Shown piece by piece: positions 22,523 to 32,362 of a stretch of 64,000 nt of DNA. The stretch covers positions 62,001 to 126,000 of the forward strand of contig JANATF010000001.1 in the NCBI GenBank assembly GCA_029449245.1, given 5' to 3'. Numbering within the stretch: position 1 is the stretch's first letter; the number at the start of each line of letters is the position of its first letter. This DNA comes from Mortierella alpina. Its lineage: Eukaryota > Mortierellomycota > Mortierellomycetes > Mortierellales > Mortierellaceae. Under the pieces are notes generated by a model. That model saw only the letters and a program-made list of their open reading frames with translations. It was not told the origin of the DNA and searched no databases. The position numbers were made by a program, and so were the translations under genes.

Positions 22523-23606
22523 ATGTCGACTGCTCCTTCACAAGAACTGCCCCGTCCTGGCGGTTTCCCAGAAATCCGCTACAAGAGATACATCCCCAAG
22601 GTCGGTCCGTCAGGATTGGTCCTCTTCTCCGGCATCACCCTGATGTGCACCCTCGGACTTTACAGAACCGGCCAGGGCAATCTTGAGCGCAGGTAACGCA
22701 ATTCCCTCCGGAAACAGCCATTGTCATACACAACCACAGAGAACGGAGTTTTGCCTTCCTCTCTCTCGCTCTCTCTCTCTTGCTCTCTCAAGGATGTACA
22801 GGAAGTTCCGAAGCTTGTCGCTTTTTTCTTTTTTCTTTTTGAAGCATTTTATGGGCGGTCCAACGGATTTCAGCACATCACGACGTTCGCCCAAGGACTT
22901 TCTTTCCTTTGGTGGTTCGTGAGCGAAGTGGCACGATCTCTTCGCTCTCGCTCTTTCTCTCTCACTTTTGAGGCGATCATACCTTCCATCCAACCAGATT
23001 TGGATGGAGTTTCTGCAGGGGCCACTTTTCGACAAGTGCATGTGCATCGGTGTGTTTTTGGTCCCAATGCAGCGTGGGGGTTTTCGAACGACTTTGCGCG
23101 TACTCGGGAACTCACAGGAACCGCTGCTGCCTAGAACCGGGGAGTGTGATCGACTACACTCTGCTCTGTGGGTGACAGTCTTTGGAAGCACTGTTTCGTC
23201 AATATCTGGACGAAGAGCTAGCTCGTGCTCATCATCAAAACCGTCGCCTAAACCCTCTCGCAGAGCCTCATGGACTCGGGACACAGATGTATAGCAGGAT
23301 ACCATTGCAGCACACGATGGAATCGGCACAGCATCCCACCTCGTCATAAAATGGAACACCACCGTTAACACAGCTCACTTTTGCCTGATCTACTTCTTTA
23401 GAGAGCTTGAGCGCGAAAAGGTGTGGTCTCGCATCAACTTGATCCCATTGCTGCAGGCTGAGGCTGATCGCGACACGTACCGCCGTGAGGTGGCTTCCAA
23501 GGAGCGCGAGGCTGAGATCATGAAGGACGTCAAGGGCTGGAAGGCTGGTGAATCCGTCTACAACACTAAGCGCTACACCCCACAGACCTACGTCGTTGTC
23601 CCATAA
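22523..23606 (+). CDS. NDUFA13/GRIM-19-like accessory subunit of mitochondrial complex I
   Basis: Two exons, 22523-22692 and 23402-23606, give 124 residues, within the usual size range for this subunit in fungi. The N-terminus (PRPGGFPEIRYKRYIPKVGP) is the GRIM-19 signature. One transmembrane helix follows (SGLVLFSGITLMCTLGLYRT), then a charged helix in the intermembrane/matrix arm (ELEREKVWSRINLIPLLQAE) and a conserved end (KAGESVYNTKRYTP). It is a structural subunit of NADH:ubiquinone oxidoreductase in the inner mitochondrial membrane. The single intron is 709 nt, much longer than most in this window, and contains no coding signal I can support. Confidence 0.95.
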
Positions 23607-23854
23607 GGCGACTTTCCCCCCTCCCCTCGACCAGTAGCAAGGAAAGAATGAAGAATATGCGCAACTCTCCTTGGCAGGAAAGGAGATATATAACCCCTCC
23701 CTCTCCTTCTTGATCCAGAACATATAACGGAAGATGGAATGATAAAAAAAATGCGAGGAAAGTAATGAAATAGAGATTAAACACTGAGAAGGCTTCAACT
23801 CCCCACTCTCTCTCTCATATTCCGACGGCTGTTCGAACGGCAAGTTTAATTCCT

Positions 23855-25733
23855 TTATAACACTCGGGTCTGAACAGTAGCCTCGCGACCGCTCTTGGCC
23901 TTCTTGTACAGATTCTCCTCCAAGTGCTCGTGCTTGGCCGCAAACCTGGCAGCAGCAAATAGATAATCGCTGAGGCTAAGGGGAAGAAAAAATATGATGA
24001 AAGCGGAATGGATTAAGTAGATGAGCCTTGGATCGTCGACACTACGAGTTTCCAACAGCAACCAGGATAATGTTGTACCGATTCAAATACTTGAGGACAG
24101 ACTCGTCCGCGTCGTTGGCTTCGACTACAGGAATGGTGGTTCGCTCAGCGCGTCGGCAGATCTAGGTTGGTAGGAGATGGAGTTGAGGCAGATGAGCTCT
24201 CGTAGCGTGGCTCTGGCTTTTTTCGAATCATGTAGGCGTTTTCGCTCACTTACCGAACGCGCTTGATGTAAAAAGATACTGGACTCTCCTCCGGATGGCA
24301 GGATAAAATTGCGGAGCGGTGGGAGTTGCTATGTTGGATGGAGGCATTTTTCGCAACATGGGAGGTAAGGATACTGTGGGGGGGGGGACTGGCATAGATA
24401 CAGTTCCTTCGTGCACGGTTATAAGAGCAAAACAGTGCTTACAGAGTCAAGAGTGTCGATCCAGCCCTCCAGCCTCTCAATGTGTCCTTCGTCAAACAAC
24501 GTGTTGCCTAGAGGGAGAATATCATTGTCCATCCAGGCGTGAATACAAACATGATATAACATTTTGGTAAATTTCACTCTCGATATCGGTGTGTAGTCTT
24601 GGTGATCGACATGTTCTATAAGCATGATCCACGCGTTTGGACCTATCACTTACGCAGCTGACTCTCGGATGCATCGTTCCTGGGTGTGGCAATGTTGGAT
24701 CCAATGTCCTGAAGGTTGCACTGGATCTGATTTTAGCCATAAAGTAGCTGTGTTAGTATTTCGGACGAATGATGCTGAAACTCTCCTAACCCCGCACACA
24801 CACGGGAAGAGATCGGCGCCGTCTCTCCACAGAGAAGTTGCGGAGATGTAAAGGCGCATGAGGTACGCACAAGCGTGTACCGAGCAGTGCGTTGGTGGGA
24901 AGGGTGCCGGACCATTGTGTAGGCGGGAATAGTGTGTACAGTGTGAATCTGTCTGCGTGCTGCTACCCCACATAAAAAAAAATTCGGGCTGCACGTTTGT
25001 CTAGACACGCAGGCGCAATTCATCTCAGCCCCGATTCATGAGCTCAGTGTGAAACGAAGAACTGGGCGATCCCTCGCTCGTTGGGCCGCTTGCATATCTG
25101 CGTCTTCTGTGTGCCCGTGTGCCCGTGGTGCCTGCCGTGCGTGTTTTCAGTCTCAGCCCACCTTGTCCATCCTGTTGAGTGCACCTCCCAACAAGCCCCT
25201 CAAGAGCACTGTATGTCGGCCAGACATCCCCATGTGTGGCGATCGCCGACAGACAAGGGTCATTACCTCGATCAACTGCTCTTCCAGACCGTTGGCGGAC
25301 TTTTTACAATAGTGGTGCGCAATGCTAAGTACATGTACAACATCAAGGGAAACACCGCCATGGTCAGTCCAGGCGCATAGAGTACTGTATGGCACCAGAA
25401 TAACATTTAAAATGATCCAAGCTCATGGTGCACTGTAATTTTCCACATCCGAATCACGTATGTACTAACCCGATACTTGAGTTGAGTTCATCGACCGCTC
25501 CCAGAGCCTCAAAGATCCTGTCGGTTTTGACACGGCGCTCGCCGTTGTAAAGGGACGATTCGCCTTGAAAGTATGCCAAGAAGAAGAGGCAAGAAGAGAG
25601 AGTCCGATCCACGAGGGAGGTTAACAGCTGCGCTCGATATCTTCTAGGTAGAACAACATACCTCGACAACAAACCGCGATGAAATAGTCTACCTTTGTCG
25701 CCAGTACGCGTGTAGAGCTGGGACTTTTTGGGA
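23855..25733 (-). CDS. PduO-type ATP:cob(I)alamin adenosyltransferase (MMAB-like); 5' end unresolved
   Basis: At least eight minus-strand exons join in phase: from about 25733 down to 25693, then 25470-25563, 25267-25324, 24654-24726, 24443-24507, 24254-24328, 24079-24161 and 23855-23975. The product contains every PduO-family block: [20 protein letters not shown] (ATP-binding N-terminus), [60 protein letters not shown] and [16 protein letters not shown]. The enzyme makes adenosylcobalamin, cofactor of mitochondrial methylmalonyl-CoA mutase. No in-frame ATG exists in the first exon before a stop at about 25760, so the start and any mitochondrial presequence must lie in an upstream exon that I could not place; a sequence error is the other option. 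The gene converges on GRIM-19. Confidence 0.9.
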
Positions 25734-26948
25734 CTATTTGTCAGGGATGGGATGGATTGCAGCGCAGTTCAGTGTTTTAGCAGACGGCTGCGATGACATG
25801 ACTGCAGCCTGACAGCAATGACGGCAGTTGAGCGATTTTTACAGTTCTGAGGCCATTGGTCAGCGAGGGGAGTCAGCGCGCGCGGCTGATGCAAGTCGGA
25901 AGAGGGGTTATAGTTGACGGCGAGTCTGCGCGTGAGGGGGACAGCGAGCGTGCTGAGAAATCAGTCGGATGTACAGTACTGTACAGCGCGTGTCGGATGA
26001 GTAAGTGCGGATGATGATGCCTGGCTGCATCGGACTCAATATGAATTCGATCCATGTGGGATCAGCCAGGCTCGAACCGCCACCCAGCCACCCATAGTCA
26101 GCCAGTGGTCAGGCTGCCTCTGTAGTCAGCCTTGTCAGCCAGTCGGTGCAAGGTACAGGAGAGACACACCACACAACGTGGCTCAGGTCCAAGGCCCGTG
26201 GCTTGCCTGCGTCGCGGCCCGTAGGCAGCACACGCAAAGCTATATCGCAATCTCGCATGTCAAGGAGGACTCGTCACTTCCAGCCTTAGGATGGCGCGAA
26301 ACACGGAACACCAGTGACTATAGACTACATACGTAGCTGTCCATATTCAATGGACGCCATTGTGTGAATTGGGTGCCAGACTCGTCGACCTGGAAAAAAA
26401 AGACGAGACTAGCGCCGATCCAGGGTCGGTCGGTGTGAAAAAAAAGGTACTATTAGTAGAGTGAGAGTGAGTGAGTGAGGTGAGTGAGTGAATAGCGGGC
26501 GGCAAAGACAGATGTGACTCAGCAAGGTCAAGGGCAAAGCAAGCAACTGTATTACAGAATTATTACTCGAGAAAGAGCTGCAATTGCGCTATAGTCTATG
26601 GGGTAAGAGCAAGCGGGGCCAGAGAATGAAGAGACTTCTTGGTAACCAGTTCTGAACTCTGTCGCCGGCCATTGACTATTGGAGTGAATGAAGGAAGCGG
26701 GGTTTCAAGGCGGGATGCCCCAAAAAGGGCAAGAGAACTCCAGGAGAGGCCCTTTTCTCGCTGAGGAATGCCCGTGTTGTCGTTTGGTACGTTGTTTCCA
26801 GCCAACCTGTCGGCTGTTGGTTACTTCACACGGCCAAAAGTGCCACGGATCGCATCTTGATCCCCCCCTCTTTCATTTCAACCTCAGCCTTGCCTTGGCC
26901 GCATTTTCCATTCTTCCATCCTCGCTCGCTCCACGCACGAGAGAGAGA

Positions 26949-26963
26949 GGGGGGGGGGGGGGG
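26949..26963. repeat. Poly(G) homopolymer, 15 nt
   Basis: A run of 15 G following a GA repeat. It could form a four-stranded structure or simply be a slippage tract; the length may be inexact. Confidence 0.85.
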
Positions 26964-28394
26964 AGGAGCAGAAGCAGAGGTTTGTTTGCATTTGCGCGCT
27001 TTAACAACAGCGACGGGCAAGAAAAAATGGTGGGCCGATGGGGGCAAGGAGGAAGTCAGAGGGGGGCACGTACCTGGGTGCACAGTACCTGCCGTTAGTC
27101 CGTGTATAGACTACGGCGACTGAATGGCCCGCACATGGACCAGAGTCCAATAATGGAACAGGCAATGACACAACAAACAAGCGCAACAACAAAGACAACA
27201 AAAAAAAAAGAAAAAATGTGGGGAAGGGTTGTCGGCCAACTCTGTCTGCACCAGCAACCAAAAAAGAACTCGCCAGAACACCAACCTATTTTTGAGTCTT
27301 GGTCTGTGGAGATTGAAAATATGACAGCTAGCAATTAAACAACGACAGACCAAGAGAAAAGGGGAGGGTGGGACGATGCCGAGATGCTGAAGCGATGGGG
27401 GAAAAAGACATCCCTTGCTGCTGGCCATGGTCAACCATCGACAGCAGCCATTGCGAGTAGACAGATGGGGATCTATTGCCTCATATCCCAAAAAAAATCC
27501 CCAAGCAGAATACGATGCCCAGACCAGTGTCTCATGTACAGCATCTTTCTTTGCACGCTGTCCATTCATTCACGCTTTCTCAATAGACTACAGAGTCGGC
27601 TAGCAGGAACTGCATTCGTCACTCAGCTTGGCCGATCGTTTCTAGTGTTCTCGAATGGCGTGGTCCAGTCGTTGAGGCAGTGGGGACAGTCTGGTCGAAC
27701 AGTTTGTAGAACAAGGTTGACATCGACCTTCCAAAAAAACAGTCAGCGTAAGAATAGCGGCTGCTCGTGGACCAATCAGAAGACCGTTCCGTGTGGGGTG
27801 GTTGTCCTTCTCTGTTCGCTGCTTTCAGTCACCTACGAGCAATAGCAAGAGCAGAGGAGGGTGTGTGTGAGAGAGAGAGCGGGAGTGAGAATGAAGAGAG
27901 CGTGTATTCCAGTGCCGTATGGCTGTACATCCATCCTCAAGTCGCTACCCCACATTTCGCATTCTGACTCTTTGGGCATTTTTATTATTTTTTCATTTCT
28001 GGGCATAGTCTAAAGGGTGCACGGCTTGCATCCAGTCTGCTTGCTGAAAGACGTCCTTGTAGTCTTTTCGAAGACAAGACGTCTAACGGCATGATGGCAG
28101 TGGAGATGATGGAGAGTGCCGGTGCATGGATCAAGAGGAGAAGGGTTGCCAGCGAGAGTGCGAGTGAGGGTGCAAGAGCGAGTGCGCGTCAGGGAGGGAG
28201 GATGAGGGTGGAGTGCATGCGTGGTCGAGTTCTTCCCACGAAATTCAAAAAGGAAACCCTTTGCTCTGCCCCTTTCCCCAGACAGAGCAAGCGAGCGAGC
28301 GAGCCAAAGAATAGCAGGCGAGGCTATTCAGTTGGTATTGAGTGGGGTAGTGTTTGAATGGGTTGCCCGTGTTGAAATCATAATGTGAGTCGAG

Positions 28395-28440
28395 CAGAGT
28401 TAGAGTAGGGTAGAGTACAGTAGAGTAGAGTAGAGTGTCA
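28395..28440. repeat. Degenerate TAGAG pentamer repeats
   Basis: Successive units of the form (T)AGAGT/TAGAG, with single-base variants, lie about 50-90 bp upstream of the GDH2 TATA box. Confidence 0.6.
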
Positions 28441-28485
28441 TAATAGAATGAATGCGGCATATATCCCAAAGAAGCGCCACGGTCA

Positions 28486-28493
28486 TATAAAAG
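28486..28493 (+). promoter_or_regulatory. TATA box upstream of GDH2
   Basis: TATAAAAG, 233 bp before the GDH2 start codon and followed by a strongly pyrimidine-rich leader, the arrangement expected for a highly expressed fungal gene. Confidence 0.6.
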
Positions 28494-28725
28494 GGCCGAG
28501 CCCTTTGCCTCTTTTTTCGCCTCTTCACTCCACAGCCCTTTTTCCCTTCACCGTTCGATCCTCTCCTCCACCCGCCCCGCCCTTCTCTGCCTCTCTCTGT
28601 CATCCTTGCTCCCCTCCGTCTTCTCTCCTCTGTCGTCCTCTCTCACTCCTCTAGCATTTTTCGCATCGCATTCTCTCCTCACTTCACTCTGCACCCTCAT
28701 AGACCCACAGATCCAAACAGCCGCC

Positions 28726-31700
28726 ATGACTGAGTCTCTTATTGCCGATGCCGCCGCTGTCCACAACGGCCACCACCACACCCTCAAGGACCACTCGGGC
28801 TACCACGAGAACGCCTTCCCCGGCAAGGAGGCCCAGATGGTCCAGGTCACCGAGTACCTGAGCGAGAAGGCCTTCATCCCCGCCTCCCTGGCCCAGAACG
28901 AGGTCTCCTGGTTCTACGGGTAAGCACCGAGTCGGACCATGAACCTTCATGCCATCCCGTGGATCAGGTCTTTTCTGCTCAGAATCACATCATGCTCGCC
29001 TTGCTAACCGCTTTTTCATCCTCTGTTGTTCGCATCTGCAGCAACCTCGGCATCGACGACATGTACTTTGCCTCCGAGTCCGTCGAGTCTATTGCCAACC
29101 ACATCATGGCTCTCTACGGAGCAAAAATCTTTGCCTACACCAAGAACGACAACGGCCTCGACATCAACCTCGAGCGCGAGACCGACGAGGGTGCGGTCTA
29201 CATCCACACCTCGCGCCCTGGTGTCTCCCAGCTCTATGGCCCTCAGCACGAGAAGAGGTAAAGAATCGTTTATGTGTCTGTGCCACCAATTTCAAGACAA
29301 GGTGCTGCTGGATTGCCAGAGGCTAAATTTTATATTGCGTGTCTTTTTTCCAGAATCGATGCCAAGTACCTGGATGTCAGCAACACCGAGCGCGCTTACC
29401 GCCTCGAGTCCTACCGCTCCAAGGGAACTGTCTCGTCCTCGTCGTCGACCCAGCTCCGCACCTACTTTGTCCGCCAGTGCGCGTTCGTCAACCCCACGCC
29501 TTCCAAGGAGCAGGAGACTGACATCCGTGAGACCGCAGACAAGGCCTTCCTCGAGAAGGCTACCGAGAACACCCTCGAGATCTACTCGGACATCATGAAG
29601 ATGGCCCTGAGCCGCACCGGTCCCGTCATCGAGATGTTTGAGATCGAGGGCAGCCGTGAGCGCCGCCTCGTCATTGCCTACAAGCAGCAGACCACCCAGT
29701 CCTTCTTCTCGGCCATTTCGGACTTGTACCATTACTACGACCTCTACTCGACGCGCAAGTACGTCGAGCAATTCTCCAACGGCATCACGATCGTCTCGCT
29801 CTATCTGAACCAGATCCCCAAGTCGACCGCTCCCCCAATTGAGCACTCGATCCACCAGATCATCAAGGAGGCCTCGCTCATCTACTGCTTGCCCACCACC
29901 CCTCTCCAGAGCTTCTTCCAGACCAACAAGCTGTCTGTCCAGGAGTCTATCTATGGTTACATTGGATGGATTTTTGCCCAGCACTTCTTGAACCGTCTCG
30001 GATCCGAGTACACCTCCTTGGTCAACATCCTCGACACCTCCAACTCGACCCACCAGGACGTGCTCTCCAAGATGAAGAAGCGTCTGCGCACCGACACCTT
30101 CACCCGCGACTACATTCTCGAGATCATCAAGACCTACCCTGAGCTCATCAAGCTGTTGTACATCAACTTTGCCATGATCCACTACGTCAACCCGGCTGTC
30201 AACTCGCTCAAGCCCACTCTCTCGTACCAGCGCCTGCGCACGGACACTGTCCTGACCGAGGAGGAGCTCTACGAGAAGATCAAGCGCACCACCTCCAACT
30301 CGCACGAGCTCATGGTCTTTGAGTCTTTCCTCATCTTCAACAAGCACGTGCTCAAGACCAACTTTTACCAGCCCACCAAGGTGGCTCTCTCCTTCCGCAT
30401 GGATCCCGCATTCTTGCCCGAGATCGAATACCCCACCAAGCTCTTTGGCATGTTCCTCGTCATTGGATCCGAGTTCCGTGGATTCCACTTGCGTTTCCGT
30501 GACGTTGCCCGTGGTGGTATCCGTATCATCCGTTCTCGCAACAGAGAGGCCTACTCCATCAACTTGCGCTCGCTCTTTGACGAGAACTATGCTCTGGCCG
30601 CCACTCAGCAGCGCAAGAACAAGGACATTCCTGAGGGAGGATCCAAGGGTACCATTCTCCTGGACGTTAACCAGCAGGACAAGGCTCTGGTTGCCTTCGA
30701 GAAGTATGTCGATGCCGTCCTCGATCTTTTGATCCTCGGCGAGACCCCTGGTATCAAGGAGCGCATTGTTGACTTGTACAAGAAGCCCGAGATTCTGTTC
30801 TTTGGCCCCGACGAGGGCACCGCCGACTACATGGACTGGGCCTCAGCTCATGCTCGCGAGCGTGGCGCCTCGTTCTGGAAGGCTTTCACCACCGGAAAGT
30901 CCCAGTCCTTGGGAGGTATCCCCCACGACACCTACGGTATGACCACTCGCTCGGTCCACCAGTATGTCCTCGGTATCTACCGCAAGCTCGGCCTCAAGGA
31001 GGAGAACTGCACCAAGCTCCAGACTGGAGGTCCTGACGGTGATCTTGGATCGAACGAGATCAAGATCTCCAAGGACAAGACCTGCGGTATTGTTGATGGA
31101 TCCGGAGTGTTGTACGATGCTGAGGGTCTTGACCGCGCTGAGCTCGCCCGTTTGGCCGAGAACCGCCTCATGATCTCCAACTTTGACATTTCCAAGCTGT
31201 CGCCCAAGGGTTTCCGTGTCTTGGTTGATGAAGTGAATGTCAAGCTGCCCTCGGGAGAGGTCATTGACGATGGTCTCTCTTTCCGCAACAACTTCCACTT
31301 GAACCCCATGGTCGGCTGCGAGGTCTTTGTGCCCTGCGGTGGTCGTCCCGAGTCTGTTGACCTCCAGAACGTCGGCCGTCTCTTGGACTCTGACAACCAC
31401 CCTCGCTTCAAGTACATCGTTGAGGGAGCCAACCTGTTCTTCACCCAGGAGGCCCGTCTCCGCCTGGAGCGTGCTGGCGCAGTTGTGTTCAAGGATGCGT
31501 CTGCCAACAAGGGAGGAGTGACATCATCGTCGCTGGAGGTGTTGGCTGCCCTGTCTTTCAACGACGAGGAGTTTGCTGAGCACATGCAGGTGACCAAGGA
31601 TCACATTCCCGCGTTCTACCAGGAGTATGTCAAGGAGGTTCAGACGATCATTGAGCGTAATGCCCATCTCGAGTTTGAGGCTCTGTGGAGAGAGCACCAG

Positions 31701-32015
31701 CGCACCAAGACGCCCCGATCGATTTTGTCCGATGACCTGTCGCTTGCGATTGTGAAGCTGAACGAGAACCTGCAGCACACCTCGCTCTGGGACAATATTG
31801 AGCTCCGCAAGGTGGTCCTTGAGGAGGCGTTCCCCAACATGCTGTTGAAGCAGGTTGGACTGGAGACGTTGATGCAGCGTGTTCCCGAGAACTATGTGCG
31901 TGCCATCTTTGGCTCGTACCTGGCCTCCCGCTTTGTCTACAAGTACGGCACCGAGCCCAGCCAGTTTGCCTTCTTTGAGTTCATGACCCCCTACTTCTCC
32001 AAGGTCCAGCAGTAG
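28726..32015 (+). CDS. GDH2: NAD-specific glutamate dehydrogenase, large fungal type
   Basis: Exons 28726-28919, 29042-29257 and 29354-32015 give 1023 residues, matching the roughly 1000-residue fungal Gdh2 class and about twice the size of NADP-dependent enzymes. It oxidises glutamate to 2-oxoglutarate and ammonium with NAD, the catabolic direction. Visible blocks are the long N-terminal regulatory region, FHLRFRDVARGGIRIIRSRN and DIPEGGSKGTILL in the substrate domain, FFGPDEGTADYMDWA, TGGPDGDLGSNEIKIS (NAD-binding fold), VPCGGRPESVD, KYIVEGANLFFTQEARLRLE and ASANKGGVTSSSLEVLAAL. Codon use is strongly biased to C-ending codons, indicating high expression; this bias produces an antisense ORF of nearly 400 codons that should be ignored. 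The ATG has a good context (GCCGCCATGA). Confidence 0.97.
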
Positions 32016-32362
32016 AGGGACCCTCGCAAGCACGAACGATAGATCCATTTGTACATATCTCATATTTTTAATCTTCATAAACAAAAATGCATTGTGAACA
32101 AGAGCCAGAAGGAACAGAACGATGTCATGATGGAGTACCATGTGTTGGTACATCGAACTGACGTGCGAGTGTCTCGCCTATTTATTTTTTTCTTGTCTCA
32201 TCCCTTCCCGCCCACGCCGGTTTTCTATCTCTGCCTCCATTCCTCCCTCCATCTCTCGTTCCTCGCATTCCTCGGCCATTGTCTCCATTCCCTCCCATTC
32301 CTCTGTCTGATTAGGCTGCTCCAGCGGCGTGGTTACACACAGCTGCCCTTCTAGTGGACAGG
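32016..32362. other. Intergenic region GDH2 to CSC1-like gene
   Basis: This 347-bp stretch covers the GDH2 3' untranslated region and a pyrimidine-rich leader (about 32160-32320) of the next gene. No other feature is seen. Confidence 0.5.

Larger units (their letters stand above)
25734..28725. other. 3-kb intergenic region upstream of GDH2
   Basis: No supportable gene. It holds the unresolved 5' end of the cobalamin gene (a CCAAT box on the minus strand near 25856), a self-complementary GTACAGTACTGTAC at 25973-25986, (GTGA)n-like repeats near 26461-26490, a 15-G run at 26949-26963, and the GDH2 promoter with an AGAGT-type repeat array near 28385-28440. ORFs here are short, with no recognisable domain. 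Confidence 0.5.

Noticed and set aside
25973-25986. Self-complementary GTACAGTACTGTAC as a possible mobile-element end
   Set aside because: No second copy, target duplication or transposase is found nearby.
26060-26110. tRNA T-arm-like GGTTCGAGCC on the minus strand
   Set aside because: The flanking stem does not pair properly and no anticodon or D arm can be folded around it.
27111-27569. 152-codon minus-strand frame in the GDH2 upstream region
   Set aside because: Composition is irregular, there is no recognisable domain, and no splice-compatible neighbour supports a gene.
29292-30488. 398-codon open frame antisense to GDH2
   Set aside because: It mirrors the strongly C-ending codon bias of GDH2, giving a Val/Leu/Glu-rich product with no domain and no promoter.
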